Below, piece after piece: positions 25,892 to 35,236 of a stretch of 64,000 nt of DNA; position 1 is the stretch's first letter; each line of letters opens with the position of its first letter. The stretch lies in the NCBI RefSeq assembly GCF_947504105.1, contig NZ_CANNGP010000014.1, positions 1 through 64,000 on the forward strand. Reading direction: 5' to 3'. This DNA is from an uncultured Tateyamaria sp. GTDB lineage: Bacteria > Pseudomonadota > Alphaproteobacteria > Rhodobacterales > Rhodobacteraceae. The notes under the pieces are model-generated. The model was not told the origin of the DNA, searched no databases, and was given only the letters and a program-made list of their open reading frames with translations. The position numbers were made by a program, and so were the translations under genes.

Positions 25892-26955
25892 CGCTGTCGG
25901 TCGCCGTCCGCCACCGTTTTGGTGATTTCGCACTGGATGTCGCGTTCGAGGCCGGGCCGGGTGTGACCGCCCTTTTTGGCCGCTCGGGTGCAGGCAAGAC
26001 GACAATCGTGAATGCCGTTGCCGGCCTGCTGCGCCCTGATCATGCGCACATCACCCTTGATGGTCTGCGCTTTGACACGTTGCCCGTCCACAAACGCCGT
26101 GTGGGTTACGTGTTTCAGGATGCCCGCCTGTTCCCGCACATGACCGTCGCCGACAATCTGGATTACGCCAGCCGCTATGGTGCGCGGGCGTCGGATCGCC
26201 CCCGGATCATTGAGATGCTGGGGATCGGGGTGTTGCTAGACCGCCGCCCCGCAACGCTTTCAGGCGGAGAGAAACAGCGCGTGGCCCTCGGGCGCGCGCT
26301 TCTGTCGAACCCGCGCCTGTTGCTCATGGACGAACCACTGGCCGCGCTGGATGGCCCTCGCAAGGCCGAGATCCTACCCTATCTCGATCGGCTCAAGCGC
26401 GAAGCGGGCGTGCCGATCCTTTATGTCAGCCATGCCGTGGACGAGGTTGCACGGTTGGCCGATCACATGATGCTGCTGGCCGGGGGGCGCGTGGCGCGGC
26501 AGGGGCCGATCTTTGACGTGATGGCCGATCCAGCTGCCGTACCACTACTGGGTGTACGTGAGGCTGGTGCAGTACTCCGAGCGCGGGTGGAGGCACATGG
26601 AGAAGATGGTCTGAGCACCCTCCAGCTTGCTGCAGGCAGGGTCCAGTTGATGGGTGTGCAAGCCCCCGTTGGGGCAGCAGTGCGCCTGCGCGTGCTGGCG
26701 CAGGATGTACTCTTGTCCTTGTCACGTCCCGAAGGGTTGAGCGCGCAAAACATTCTGCCGGTGACCATCACCGCCATTCGTGCGGGCGACGGCCCGGGCG
26801 CAGCGATCGCACTGGACGCAGGCGGTGACGCGTTGCTTGCAAGGATCACGGCGCGGGCGGTGCAGACCATGGGTCTGCGCGAAGGGCAGTCTGTGTTCGC
26901 CGTGATCAAGGCAACCTCAGTTGCGCAATCGGCTATCTCAGGCGGCGCTACTTGA
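25888..26955 (+). CDS. modC: Molybdate ABC transporter ATP-binding protein
   Basis: This 355-residue ATPase has Walker A GRSGAGKTT, signature LSGGEKQRVALGRAL, Walker B LLLMDEP with D-loop LAALD, and switch YVSHA. A C-terminal molybdate-binding (Mop) domain follows from about residue 290, including SAQNILPVTI and the terminal VFAVIKATSVA. It powers ModAB. Its last 8 bp overlap the convergent EcsC-like gene. Confidence 0.95.
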   Translation: MTLSVAVRHRFGDFALDVAFEAGPGVTALFGRSGAGKTTIVNAVAGLLRPDHAHITLDGLRFDTLPVHKRRVGYVFQDARLFPHMTVADNLDYASRYGARASDRPRIIEMLGIGVLLDRRPATLSGGEKQRVALGRALLSNPRLLLMDEPLAALDGPRKAEILPYLDRLKREAGVPILYVSHAVDEVARLADHMMLLAGGRVARQGPIFDVMADPAAVPLLGVREAGAVLRARVEAHGEDGLSTLQLAAGRVQLMGVQAPVGAAVRLRVLAQDVLLSLSRPEGLSAQNILPVTITAIRAGDGPGAAIALDAGGDALLARITARAVQTMGLREGQSVFAVIKATSVAQSAISGGAT

Positions 26956-27706
26956 GCGCCAGCACCTCGGTCCGCAGCCGCTCGACCATGGCTTCGTGCG
27001 GTTGATCCGCCTCGACCGCGAGGCGGCGGAGTCCGAAATGCACATGGGCCATGTCGGTGTAATAGCTGGTGTAGGCGTAGTTCGTGGCAGCCCCGGCCAC
27101 AGCGCCCAGAACGGGCACGGTCTGTGCCGCCAGCTTTTGCCCCATCACCACGGCAAGCCTTGGAGCAACGCGTGCGACCAACGCCTGCATGGCAGCGCCG
27201 CTCAGCGCCATACGGGCGGACAGAAAGGCGATATCCGCCCCATCATCATGCTCAAGCGGGCCAGCAGCGGCAAAGACCTGCACGCAGTCAAATCGGACAG
27301 AGTCCATGGCGGGATCGAATCCGTGTTCCACGGCCACACCTTCGATCACGCGCAACAGCAGCGTTGTGGTCACGGGCAGCTCAGCCAATGCAGTGGGCAG
27401 ACCACCGAAGCCACCTGCCGCGCCCATTGCGGCACTGACGGTCGCGTTCAGCCACTCGGCCTGATCTGGCACCATGCCGCGCGACTTGCTGGCCGCGCCC
27501 AGCGCCTGCACCAAGGCCGCGCGGGTCGCCCCGTCCAATTGGTCACGCACAGGACCGGGTAGTCGACCCAGCAGTCCGTCGGCCCGCGTACCAAGAGTGT
27601 TGAGAATCTGAATGCCAAGCCCCCCCGCAGCCTTGTAACGGCGGGCAAGTCGGTCCAGTTCTGCGTCTGTGTCCAAGGGTTTGGGAACAAGGATAATTTC
27701 GTTCAT
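26948..27706 (-). CDS. EcsC family protein
   Basis: This 252-residue protein of the EcsC family is named after a Bacillus operon member of unclear function. It is Ala/Gly-rich and helical, with an AAMGAAGGFGGLPTALAELPVTTTLL stretch that resembles amphipathic membrane-associated helices and a GAVAGAATNYAYTSYYTDMA segment near the end. ATG at 27706 (MNEIILVPKPL) is preferred; the frame is open 25 codons further. No catalytic motif is visible. Confidence 0.82.
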   Translation of the reverse strand: MNEIILVPKPLDTDAELDRLARRYKAAGGLGIQILNTLGTRADGLLGRLPGPVRDQLDGATRAALVQALGAASKSRGMVPDQAEWLNATVSAAMGAAGGFGGLPTALAELPVTTTLLLRVIEGVAVEHGFDPAMDSVRFDCVQVFAAAGPLEHDDGADIAFLSARMALSGAAMQALVARVAPRLAVVMGQKLAAQTVPVLGAVAGAATNYAYTSYYTDMAHVHFGLRRLAVEADQPHEAMVERLRTEVLALK

Positions 27707-27737
27707 GCCTTCAACATGGGAAGGCATGGGTGCGTTA

Positions 27738-28223
27738 TCAACCAAAACGCATGACGTCGCCGCGCAAATCAGTCCACGCACCGGCCGTCAGGTCACGGCC
27801 CAATACACGTTCAGGGTTGGTCGGCGGCGGCATGATGATACCGGGCAGTTTCTGGAACCCGAAACGGCTGTAATAGGGGGCATCACCCACCAGCATCACC
27901 CGGTCCCAGCCGGAATGCACCGCCTGCCGAAGCGAAGTTTCGATCAACTCACCGCCAAGCCCCTCCCCCTGCCGTGTGGGGTGCACAGCCACAGGGCCAA
28001 GCAGCAGCGCCGTCTGCGAACCAATCCGTACCGGCCAATACCGGATCGCACCTGCAAGGATGCCATCTATGTCGCGCGCCACATGGCTCAAACCGGCCAC
28101 GGGTGGCACATCATCACGCAGACGATAAGACGACAGTGCCTCGCGCCCCGGTGCAAAGCAAAGGTCATACAGGGCCTCGACCTCCCACCGATCGTCGGGC
28201 GTCTCTGTGCTCAGATGATACAT
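27738..28223 (-). CDS. GNAT family N-acetyltransferase
   Basis: This 161-residue GCN5-related acetyltransferase has the acetyl-CoA site in LLLGPVAVHPTRQGEGLGGELI (R/QxxGxG/A pattern) and a C-terminal GDAPYYSRFGFQK, as in YhbS-like members. The acceptor substrate is unknown. It diverges from the flavin reductase gene with ~90 bp between. Confidence 0.88.
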   Translation of the reverse strand: MYHLSTETPDDRWEVEALYDLCFAPGREALSSYRLRDDVPPVAGLSHVARDIDGILAGAIRYWPVRIGSQTALLLGPVAVHPTRQGEGLGGELIETSLRQAVHSGWDRVMLVGDAPYYSRFGFQKLPGIIMPPPTNPERVLGRDLTAGAWTDLRGDVMRFG

Positions 28224-28312
28224 GGGCGGTGCGTTTGGTCCGGGGTCTTATGGGCTGGAACCCGCCCTAGCATGCAGGTAACCGTTGCGCAAACGCACGA
28301 AACGGAGCCCGT

Positions 28313-28918
28313 ATGTTCTACCGCCCCGCCGATGGCCACGGCCTGCCCCACAACCCGTTCAACGCCATCGTCACCCCCCGGCCCATCGGCTGGATTTCCA
28401 CCCGGGGCAGCGACGGATCGGACAACCTTGCGCCCTATTCTTTCTTCAACGGCGTGGCCTATGTCCCGCCGCAGGTTATGTTCGCCTCGACCAGCACCAA
28501 GCCCGACCGTGATGGCACCAAGGACAGCGTGGCGAACATCCGAGATACGGGCGTGTTCTGCGTGAACGTGGTGGAGTACGCGATGAAGGACACAATGAAC
28601 CAGACATCGGGCGAATGGTCAGCGGACACGGATGAGTTTGCGCTTGCCCAAATCGACAAGGCGGACTGTTCCGAGATCAACTGTGCCCGTGTCGCCGCAT
28701 CCCCGGCCTCACTGGAATGCCGCATGACTCAAATCACCAAAATCGAGGGGGAAGCCAACTATGTCGTGTTCGGCGAGGTCGTGGGCGTGCACCTGCGCGA
28801 AGACTGCATCGTCGACGGCATCTTTGACGTGCTGCAATACAACCCACTCACGCGGCTGGGATACCGCGACTATTCGGTTGTGCGCGAGAAGTTTAGCCTG
28901 AAACGACCCGGCGAATGA
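28313..28918 (+). CDS. Flavin reductase family protein (FMN-binding split barrel)
   Basis: This 201-residue protein has the flavin-reductase-like domain: NAIVTPRPIGWISTRG, APYSFFNGVAYVPPQVMF and a VFCVNVVEY core. Family members bind FMN and reduce it, or act as the reductase of two-component oxygenases; no partner oxygenase is nearby. The stop overlaps the next gene by ATGA, suggesting co-translation with the acetyltransferase. Confidence 0.88.
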   Translation: MFYRPADGHGLPHNPFNAIVTPRPIGWISTRGSDGSDNLAPYSFFNGVAYVPPQVMFASTSTKPDRDGTKDSVANIRDTGVFCVNVVEYAMKDTMNQTSGEWSADTDEFALAQIDKADCSEINCARVAASPASLECRMTQITKIEGEANYVVFGEVVGVHLREDCIVDGIFDVLQYNPLTRLGYRDYSVVREKFSLKRPGE

Positions 28919-29547
28919 CCCTTCCAGACGCCGGACGCGCCTATCCCATCACCCTGCCCGACGGGTCAGAGCATCAGGGCACCGTGTTTCTGAACAGAGT
29001 GATCGATCACCCTGGGTGGGAGATCGGTGACTACACCTACGCCTCAAACTTTGCCCCGGTAGCGGATTGGGCGGCGCATCTGGCCCCCTACATGTTCGGA
29101 TACGGACCCGAAAAGCTGCGGATCGGCCGGTTTTGCCAGATCGCACACGGGGTGCGGTTCATCACATCCGGCGCCAACCACGCCATGGATGGACTAACCA
29201 CCTATCCCTTTCCCATCTTCGACCAAACGCAAATGGCGGGTTTTCAACCGGACACCCGCGACACGGTGATCGGAAACGACGTCTGGCTGGGGTACGGCGC
29301 AATCGTTTGCCCCGGTGCGCGGATCGGCAACGGTGTGATCGTCGGGGCCGGGGCAGTGGTACGGGGCAGCATTCCGGACTACGCCATTGTTGCTGGCAAC
29401 CCGGCACAGGTGGTCAAGATGCGCTTTTCCGATGCCGATATTGCAACACTTAACACGCTGGCCTGGTGGGACTGGCCCGTAGACAGGGTCGCCGCTGCGG
29501 TACCCGCACTCATGGCCGGTGACGTCAATGCATTGGCATCCTGCTGA
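28915..29547 (+). CDS. CatB-type hexapeptide-repeat O-acetyltransferase
   Basis: This 210-residue left-handed beta-helix acetyltransferase of the xenobiotic (CatB/Vat) group has the catalytic-histidine region GANHAMDGLTTYPF, then hexapeptide turns IGNDVWLGYGAIVCPGARIG, GNGVIVGAGAVV, and AIVAGNPAQVV. Family members acetylate chloramphenicol, streptogramins or small hydroxyl compounds; native substrates of chromosomal copies are mostly unknown. It is translationally coupled to the flavin reductase. Confidence 0.88.
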   Translation: MTLPDAGRAYPITLPDGSEHQGTVFLNRVIDHPGWEIGDYTYASNFAPVADWAAHLAPYMFGYGPEKLRIGRFCQIAHGVRFITSGANHAMDGLTTYPFPIFDQTQMAGFQPDTRDTVIGNDVWLGYGAIVCPGARIGNGVIVGAGAVVRGSIPDYAIVAGNPAQVVKMRFSDADIATLNTLAWWDWPVDRVAAAVPALMAGDVNALASC

Positions 29548-29946
29548 TCCGGCGGGATGGTGCGCGCCCTTGGTTTGGTGCGCAGTACCGCCCACCCGGA
29601 ACCACCCCCCTGCCGCAATGCCGGGCTGGGTGGACGCAACACGCGCAGACAGAACGGCGTCGCGTAACGACAGGCCGATTTGCCGTTAGACGTTCTCCAG
29701 CCTGAGTTGCAGCGCGGGTCCAAGTGCCTTTTGCGGCTCGTATTGCGCCTTGGCGTCTAATTCATACGGCGCGTCCATTCGACAATGAATGATCTTTCGG
29801 AGGGCGGGGAAACGCAGGCGTCGTGAAACCATGCGCATCCGATCGGCGATTTGGCGCGCAATTCATCGCACCGGTCGCAAACCTTTCGAACGGCGCCAAA
29901 CCTCGTGCTAGCGTAACATAATACTAATGGCTCAGGAGTTCGGCCC
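29548..29946. other. 399-bp intergenic region, no gene recognised
   Basis: No frame here looks like a conserved protein on either strand. The last 50 bp carry the leader of the downstream lipoprotein gene: an AT-rich TAACATAATACT stretch near 29915-29926 that could be a -10 region, and CAGGAG shortly before the ATG at 29947. Confidence 0.5.
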
Positions 29947-30138
29947 ATGCGAAGATTTCTTACCCTCACTGCAGTTGTGTCCATTACAGGGCTCGCAGCC
30001 TGTGGAGATGTGGACAATGGCCTGCAACGGGCCGCCATTGGGGGCGCAATCGGATGTGCCGCTGGTGAAGTTCTGGCCGATGGCCGTTGCGTCGAAGGCG
30101 CTGTAGTCGGTGCCGGCGTTGGTGTGATCACCAACTAA
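29947..30138 (+). CDS. Small glycine-zipper lipoprotein
   Basis: This 63-residue protein has a lipoprotein signal peptide ending in the lipobox LAAC, so the mature N-terminus is a lipidated Cys19. It is followed by CGDVDNGLQ and a glycine-zipper-like helix AAIGGAIGCAAGE, a short loop with a second cysteine pair, and GAVVGAGVGVITN. Such small proteins sit in the outer membrane or periplasm of Rhodobacteraceae; function is unknown. CAGGAG provides a good ribosome site. It is monocistronic, with a hairpin downstream. Confidence 0.82.
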   Translation: MRRFLTLTAVVSITGLAACGDVDNGLQRAAIGGAIGCAAGEVLADGRCVEGAVVGAGVGVITN

Positions 30139-30172
30139 AGCGCACGACAGTGCTACAAAGCAGAACAAGGTA

Positions 30173-30194
30173 CGGGCCGGATGATACCGGCCCG
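30173..30194 (+). terminator. Hairpin after the small lipoprotein gene
   Basis: The perfect 8-bp GC stem CGGGCCGG/CCGGCCCG has loop ATGATA and is followed by AGTCATTTTCC. It is a likely intrinsic terminator with a short T-run. Confidence 0.7.
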
Positions 30195-30590
30195 AGTCAT
30201 TTTCCGTAGAAGTCTTTCCCACCTCGTTACGCACGTGCGTCTAGACAAGCCTGTTACAAACGCACAACCCGGATCATCATGATAGAGTGAGAGGCAAACT
30301 TCCCTGCACTCAAGTGGTGACGTCATCTCTAACATATTGCGGTACCGCCATTTCGTCGGGCCAGAGACACGTTATGCCCTGACATAATTCAGCCCGTTGG
30401 TCCGGCCGCACCTCACCACCCCATACACCTATATCATCGGCATACGAGGACCGACGGAAGACAAATATGGAGATCCTCCGCGCATCTCCATCAAACAACG
30501 CGCCACCAATCCAACCAAAAACGAAGCCATTGACGCAACAGGGTACGGCACGCGAAGATATTTCGTATCTACCGGAGCACGAAACCAATC
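30195..30590. other. ~400-bp intergenic region upstream of the RTX gene, no gene recognised
   Basis: Open frames here are short and have no recognisable protein character. Composition is less GC-rich than the flanking genes. The stretch presumably includes the promoter of the RTX gene, but no convincing -35/-10 pair stands out. A CCGGAG sits 15 bases before that gene's ATG. Confidence 0.45.
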
Positions 30591-31799
30591 ATGCCGCCCA
30601 GACCCGTTGTTACCATCTCTGAAGGCCTGTCCACGGATCAGGGCATCATCGGCAACCTGCTGGAAAGCATGATGCTGGAGACCACGCTGCTCAGCTCGGT
30701 CACAGGCGGAACGCCGAATCCGATTACGACGGCAATTCTGCAAGTAGACACACCTTTGCCCAGCGGACAAACTCCGGCTTTTACTGTGCGGGGCATAGGC
30801 CTGACCTACAGCACAGACGGCAGCCTGCCCGTACTTGCTGGTGGGATCATCACCGATATTACGTGGACCTTGCAGTCCAGCTATGCCGTGACATTTTCGC
30901 AATTGAATTTCGATGTCTCGACGCTTTTGCAAGCCGCTATTGATGAACTCGGTGGCCTGACAGACGCGATGGAAGACTTCGCCTACCGATTGCCTTGGGA
31001 ATACAACGGAAACTCTGCCGCCGATCTCATTCTCGACACGGCGACGACGGCGGATGGTGTGTCGGCGGATTTGTCAGGCGACAACCGCATCAACACCTTC
31101 TTTGGGCGGGACCAGGTGTTTGCGGGGGATGGCGATGACATCGTAAACAGCGGGCGGCAGAACGACACGATCGACGGTGGGGCGGGAAACGATCGCCTGC
31201 GGGGCAATGACGGGTTCGACCTTATCTATGGCGGGGCGGGCGATGATCATATCGAAGGCAATTACGGCTACGATACGCTCATCGGCGGCACCGGAAACGA
31301 CACAATTCTTGGCAAGACGGGCGACGATGTAATCCGTGCCGGGGTCGGCGATGATCTGGCGCAAGGAGGGTCAGGCCGGGACCACATGCGCGGTGAGGCG
31401 GGCAATGACACACTTATTGGATTCGACGGACGAGATACGATTTTCGGAGGTCAGGACGACGATTTCCTCGATGGTCGTCTGCACGACGATGTGCTGGTCG
31501 GCGAGGCGGGAAACGATACCATCATAGGCGGCAAGGGCAGCGACATTGTGGTCGGCGGACAAGGTGCCGATGTCTTCGTATTTTACTTCACCGACAACGA
31601 CCAGCTTGACCACCTCTTGGACTACGACCGCTCTGTTGATCAGATCGTTCTACTGGATGGCACTGATTTCATCTTGGATGGCAACTACATTAGATACGGC
31701 GACGGCAACTCTATTCAGGTGAACGGGCCAAGAGCAGAGGATTTGACGATCGACGATGTAGTGGTCATGAGCCGCGAGGACTTTTTCGGCCTCGCCTGA
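30591..31799 (+). CDS. RTX (haemolysin-type calcium-binding repeat) secreted protein
   Basis: This 402-residue acidic protein has no N-terminal signal peptide. From about residue 175 it carries roughly nine glycine/aspartate-rich nonapeptide units of the RTX type (for example GGAGNDRLRGNDGFD, GGTGNDTILGKTGDD, GEAGNDTIIGGKGSD), which bind calcium and fold as a beta-roll outside the cell. The C-terminal ~60 residues end in an uncleaved, aliphatic type I secretion-like tail (EDFFGLA). The N-terminal ~130 residues match no domain I recognise. No ABC/HlyD/TolC exporter genes are adjacent, so secretion must rely on genes elsewhere. Confidence 0.85.
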   Translation: MPPRPVVTISEGLSTDQGIIGNLLESMMLETTLLSSVTGGTPNPITTAILQVDTPLPSGQTPAFTVRGIGLTYSTDGSLPVLAGGIITDITWTLQSSYAVTFSQLNFDVSTLLQAAIDELGGLTDAMEDFAYRLPWEYNGNSAADLILDTATTADGVSADLSGDNRINTFFGRDQVFAGDGDDIVNSGRQNDTIDGGAGNDRLRGNDGFDLIYGGAGDDHIEGNYGYDTLIGGTGNDTILGKTGDDVIRAGVGDDLAQGGSGRDHMRGEAGNDTLIGFDGRDTIFGGQDDDFLDGRLHDDVLVGEAGNDTIIGGKGSDIVVGGQGADVFVFYFTDNDQLDHLLDYDRSVDQIVLLDGTDFILDGNYIRYGDGNSIQVNGPRAEDLTIDDVVVMSREDFFGLA

Positions 31800-31809
31800 C
31801 CATCCTCGG

Positions 31810-33435
31810 TCAGTGCCCTCCCAGAATACCCGTCCGCACTCCGTAATCTGTTGCAATCTCGTAGTCGGGGTCATCGTCGCTGTCGACAATCAGGTGTCCC
31901 GCCTTGGTCAGCAGCTTGTGGCAGTCATGCGTCAGATGGCGAAGCTGCACGCGCTTGCCAGCCTCTTGATACTTCGCCGCCACCGCCTCGATCGCCTGCA
32001 GCGCGGATTGATCGACTACACGACTGTCGGCGAAATCGATGATCACCTCGCGCGGATCCGTTTCGACCTTGAACATCTCGATAAATCCGGTCGCCGAACC
32101 AAAGAACAGCGGCCCCTGCACCTGATAGACACGCGCGCCCTCAGGCGTGGCATAGGTCTTGGCATGGATGCGGCGCGCGTTGTTCCACGCATAGGCCAGC
32201 GCCGACACAATGACGCCCACGACAACGGCCACGGCAAGGTCCTCCATCACCGTCACGACGGTCACCAGCACGATGACAAAGGCATCAGTCAACGGCACCT
32301 TGCGCAGGATCTTGAGGCTGTTCCAGGCGAAGGTCCCGATCACCACCATGAACATCACGCCAACCAGAGCGGCCAGCGGGATCAGTTCGATGATGGATGA
32401 CCCCACAAGGATGAAGGCCAGCAGGAACAGCGCGGCGGCTACACCAGCGATGCGCGTCCGCCCGCCGGACTTCACGTTGATCATCGACTGACCGATCATG
32501 GCGCACCCGCCCATGCCTCCGAAAAAGCCGGTGGCGGTGTTGGCAACACCCTGCGCGATGCACTCTTGGCTGGCCCCGCCGCGCTGGCCGGTCAAGTCAC
32601 CCACAAGGTTCAGGGTCAGCAAGCTTTCGATAAGGCCAATCGCTGCAAGGATCACGGCGTAGGGCAGAATGATCTCGAGCGTTTCCCATGTCAGCGGAAC
32701 GGACGGAATGTGGAACGGCGGCAAGCCCCCCTCGATCGAGGCAAGATCACCCACACGCGGCACATCAAGGCCAAAGAAGATCACGATGGCAGCGACAATC
32801 CCGATGCCAGCAAGCGGCGCCGGGATGGCACGCGTTACGCGCGGGGCAAGCCAGATGATTGCCATGGTCAGCCCTACAAGGCCCAGCATCAGGTAAAGCG
32901 GCAGGCCTGTCAGCCACTCGCCCCCGGCCATACCATGGCCCGATGCCTCGGCGGACCCGGGCACCTTGAACTGCGTCAACTGGGCCAGGAAGATCACGAT
33001 GGCCAGACCGTTCACGAAACCAAGCATCACGGGGTGCGGTACCAGCCGGATGAACTTGCCCCACTGCATCACACCGGCAAAGATTTGCAACAGCCCCATG
33101 AGAACGACAGTGGCAAACAGATACTCGACCCCGTGTTGCGCAACGAGGGCAACCATGACAACCGCCAAAGCGCCCGTTGCACCCGAAATCATACCCGGGC
33201 GACCTCCGAAAAGGGCGGTGATCAGACCCACCATGAACGCGGCATAAAGGCCGACAAGTGGATGCACTCCAGCGACAAAGGCAAAGGCCACAGCCTCGGG
33301 CACCAGTGCCAGCGCCACGGTCAGGCCCGACAACAGGTCGGTTTTGATCTGGCCTGGGGTCAGCTTGGTGTCGCCCGGCGCGATAGAAAAATCGCCGAAG
33401 CGAGTCTTGGTGTTGAGGTTCTCAAGAAAGGCCAT
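31810..33435 (-). CDS. SulP family inorganic anion transporter with STAS domain
   Basis: This 541-residue SulP transporter has 10-14 TM helices, a signature near VPEAVAFAFVAGVHPLVGLYAAF, and a C-terminal cytoplasmic STAS domain beginning around VYQVQGPLFFGSATGF. Family members move sulfate, bicarbonate or other anions. ATG at 33435 is preferred over the first possible ATG (33474) because the 13 intervening codons include codons rare in this GC-rich genome (CTA, CGA) and neither start has a strong Shine-Dalgarno. It converges on the RTX gene with a 10-bp gap. Confidence 0.9.
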   Translation of the reverse strand: MAFLENLNTKTRFGDFSIAPGDTKLTPGQIKTDLLSGLTVALALVPEAVAFAFVAGVHPLVGLYAAFMVGLITALFGGRPGMISGATGALAVVMVALVAQHGVEYLFATVVLMGLLQIFAGVMQWGKFIRLVPHPVMLGFVNGLAIVIFLAQLTQFKVPGSAEASGHGMAGGEWLTGLPLYLMLGLVGLTMAIIWLAPRVTRAIPAPLAGIGIVAAIVIFFGLDVPRVGDLASIEGGLPPFHIPSVPLTWETLEIILPYAVILAAIGLIESLLTLNLVGDLTGQRGGASQECIAQGVANTATGFFGGMGGCAMIGQSMINVKSGGRTRIAGVAAALFLLAFILVGSSIIELIPLAALVGVMFMVVIGTFAWNSLKILRKVPLTDAFVIVLVTVVTVMEDLAVAVVVGVIVSALAYAWNNARRIHAKTYATPEGARVYQVQGPLFFGSATGFIEMFKVETDPREVIIDFADSRVVDQSALQAIEAVAAKYQEAGKRVQLRHLTHDCHKLLTKAGHLIVDSDDDPDYEIATDYGVRTGILGGH

Positions 33436-33643
33436 GCGGAATCCGTCTGCTCGTAGGGGCGCGATCGGTGGCATCTAAACCATCAGAAGGTTAATAGCCA
33501 TTGCACCGGACGCGGGGCTGTCATGAGCGCTGCACATAGCAGGTTGTACGGGAATGGCACGGTATTTCTGAGTATGCAGAAACTGACTTTATTTGGCGTC
33601 ACGTGTTGGTATGGTTTCTCTCGGGGAACGGGAGTGTATGGGT

Positions 33644-35236
33644 ATGGCGGTTCTGCGCACCTACGAGGATGTTTTGGCGTTCGATGGTGGGCCTACGGAG
33701 GCCGAGCAACAGTTGATAGATGCCTGCAAAGCGGGGGAACAGTGCACCCTGGGCCCGGATCGTCCCGACACGCCCGACAGTGCCCGCACCATCCGTGCGG
33801 ACATCTTGCGGTATCTGATTGTAGGTGGATGTGAGAAATGTCAGGTGGGCGAACGAGGCGTGCACCTCGTCGGTGGTTACATAATCGGTTCACTCGACAC
33901 CAGCTTTGCGGCAGCTCATGGGGCAACGATGCTTGAGAAGTGCTTCTTTGCCTCCCGTTTTGACAGCGTTCAAACCCAATTCCAATTGTTCAATCTCAGC
34001 GGCAGCCACTTGAATGGTTTGTTTGCCCAAGGCGCCAAGATCGAAGGCTCAGTCTTTCTCCGGGACACCTCTAACTCAGATACCATTCGTCTAAACAGTT
34101 CCACGATTGGCGGGCAGCTTGCCTGCGAAGGCGCGGAACTTACTGCTACGAAGGACGTAGCACTCACATTTCATTCAGCTGAGATTGGCGGCACCACCAC
34201 ACTCCAAAACGTCCAGGCCACCGGTACTGTTGATCTACGCGGCGCAACCATTGGCGGAACGCTCGTTTGCGTTGGCGCATTTGTAAAGTCGCAAAGCGCT
34301 TACTCAGTGATCGCGTCTGACGCACAAATAGACGGTGGAGTAATTCTGCATCCCAGATCACAAGAGGACAAAGGCGTAGTTCAGACGCCATTTCGTAGTA
34401 CTGGAGAGATCCAGCTAAATGGTGCGACCATCGGCGGTCTTTATGCGCAACAAACAACACTTGTTGCAACATCAACGGGTCAATCGCTGTCCCTGGGCGG
34501 CGCGACTGTGAATGGCTCGGTACGGCTTGATGGATGCAGTACAACCGGCGAAATCCTTCTGGCGGGGTCTCGAATCTCGGGCCGGTTGACCTGCGAACGG
34601 CTCAAACTCCGAAACGACAACGGCCACGCCTTCAACGGGCAAGCCATGCGGGTTGAACACTCTTTTGTCTGGAAAAAGGTCGAACATCACTCAGGTGCCG
34701 TCAGCCTTAACGGCGCGCATGTCACAGAACTGGACGATCACCCAGACAACTGGCCAAACAGCGACAGACTGTTTCTAGACGGGTTTACCTACGATCGGAT
34801 CAAGGGCACGGTTTCCACCTCACCCGCGCGCATGGATTGGTTAAAGAGCGGTAGCTACTTCGGCGACGAGTTTCGCCCGCAGCCCTACTCCCAATATGCC
34901 AAGTTCCTGCGCGACACTGGCCATGACGAAGATGCGCGGCACGTCCTTTACACGCGTGAACGCAAGCGCCGCGCCAGCACGCGCGCGCAACTCAATGCAT
35001 CCGGTCACAGCTTTGCCGGACCGCTAAACCTCTGGGCCGGTTTCTGGGACATCTTGTTGCGCCTAGTGGTTGGCTACGGTCACCACCCGTTCCGCAGTGT
35101 TGCCGCGCTGGCGATGCTCATTTGCTGCACCGTTATCCCAGCTCACTATGCATGGGAGGAAGGCAGCTTTGCCCCGAACGCTGCGCCTGTCCTCGTCTCA
35201 GAACATTGGACCACTCTCGCCAGCACCGAAAGCTAA
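33644..35236 (+). CDS. Beta-helix repeat membrane protein, truncated by an in-frame stop
   Basis: This is a 530-residue protein of unknown function. Residues ~90-370 contain recurring units of about 20 residues of the form LxGATIGGxLxCxGAxL (for example DLRGATIGGTLVC, QLNGATIGGLYAQ, LLAGSRISGRLTC), expected to form a right-handed beta-helix. A charged segment with YARFLRDTGHDEDARHVL-like character follows, then one TM helix. The frame stops at TAA (35234-35236), but the same frame continues for 98 codons with another TM helix. The start is ATG 33644, nine bases after GGAG; an ATG six bases earlier and a longer frame exist. Base composition is less GC-rich than its neighbours, suggesting transfer. 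Confidence 0.7.
   Translation: MAVLRTYEDVLAFDGGPTEAEQQLIDACKAGEQCTLGPDRPDTPDSARTIRADILRYLIVGGCEKCQVGERGVHLVGGYIIGSLDTSFAAAHGATMLEKCFFASRFDSVQTQFQLFNLSGSHLNGLFAQGAKIEGSVFLRDTSNSDTIRLNSSTIGGQLACEGAELTATKDVALTFHSAEIGGTTTLQNVQATGTVDLRGATIGGTLVCVGAFVKSQSAYSVIASDAQIDGGVILHPRSQEDKGVVQTPFRSTGEIQLNGATIGGLYAQQTTLVATSTGQSLSLGGATVNGSVRLDGCSTTGEILLAGSRISGRLTCERLKLRNDNGHAFNGQAMRVEHSFVWKKVEHHSGAVSLNGAHVTELDDHPDNWPNSDRLFLDGFTYDRIKGTVSTSPARMDWLKSGSYFGDEFRPQPYSQYAKFLRDTGHDEDARHVLYTRERKRRASTRAQLNASGHSFAGPLNLWAGFWDILLRLVVGYGHHPFRSVAALAMLICCTVIPAHYAWEEGSFAPNAAPVLVSEHWTTLASTES

Noticed and set aside
29548-29946. Possible gene on the minus strand overlapping the small lipoprotein region
   Set aside because: The frame is Pro/Ala/Thr-rich antisense shadow with no start signal; the lipoprotein has lipobox and ribosome site.
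30636-31790. The glycine-rich repeats of the RTX gene as a DNA repeat or CRISPR-like array
   Set aside because: The periodicity is at protein level (nonapeptides) with variable codons; no exact DNA repeat units or spacers.
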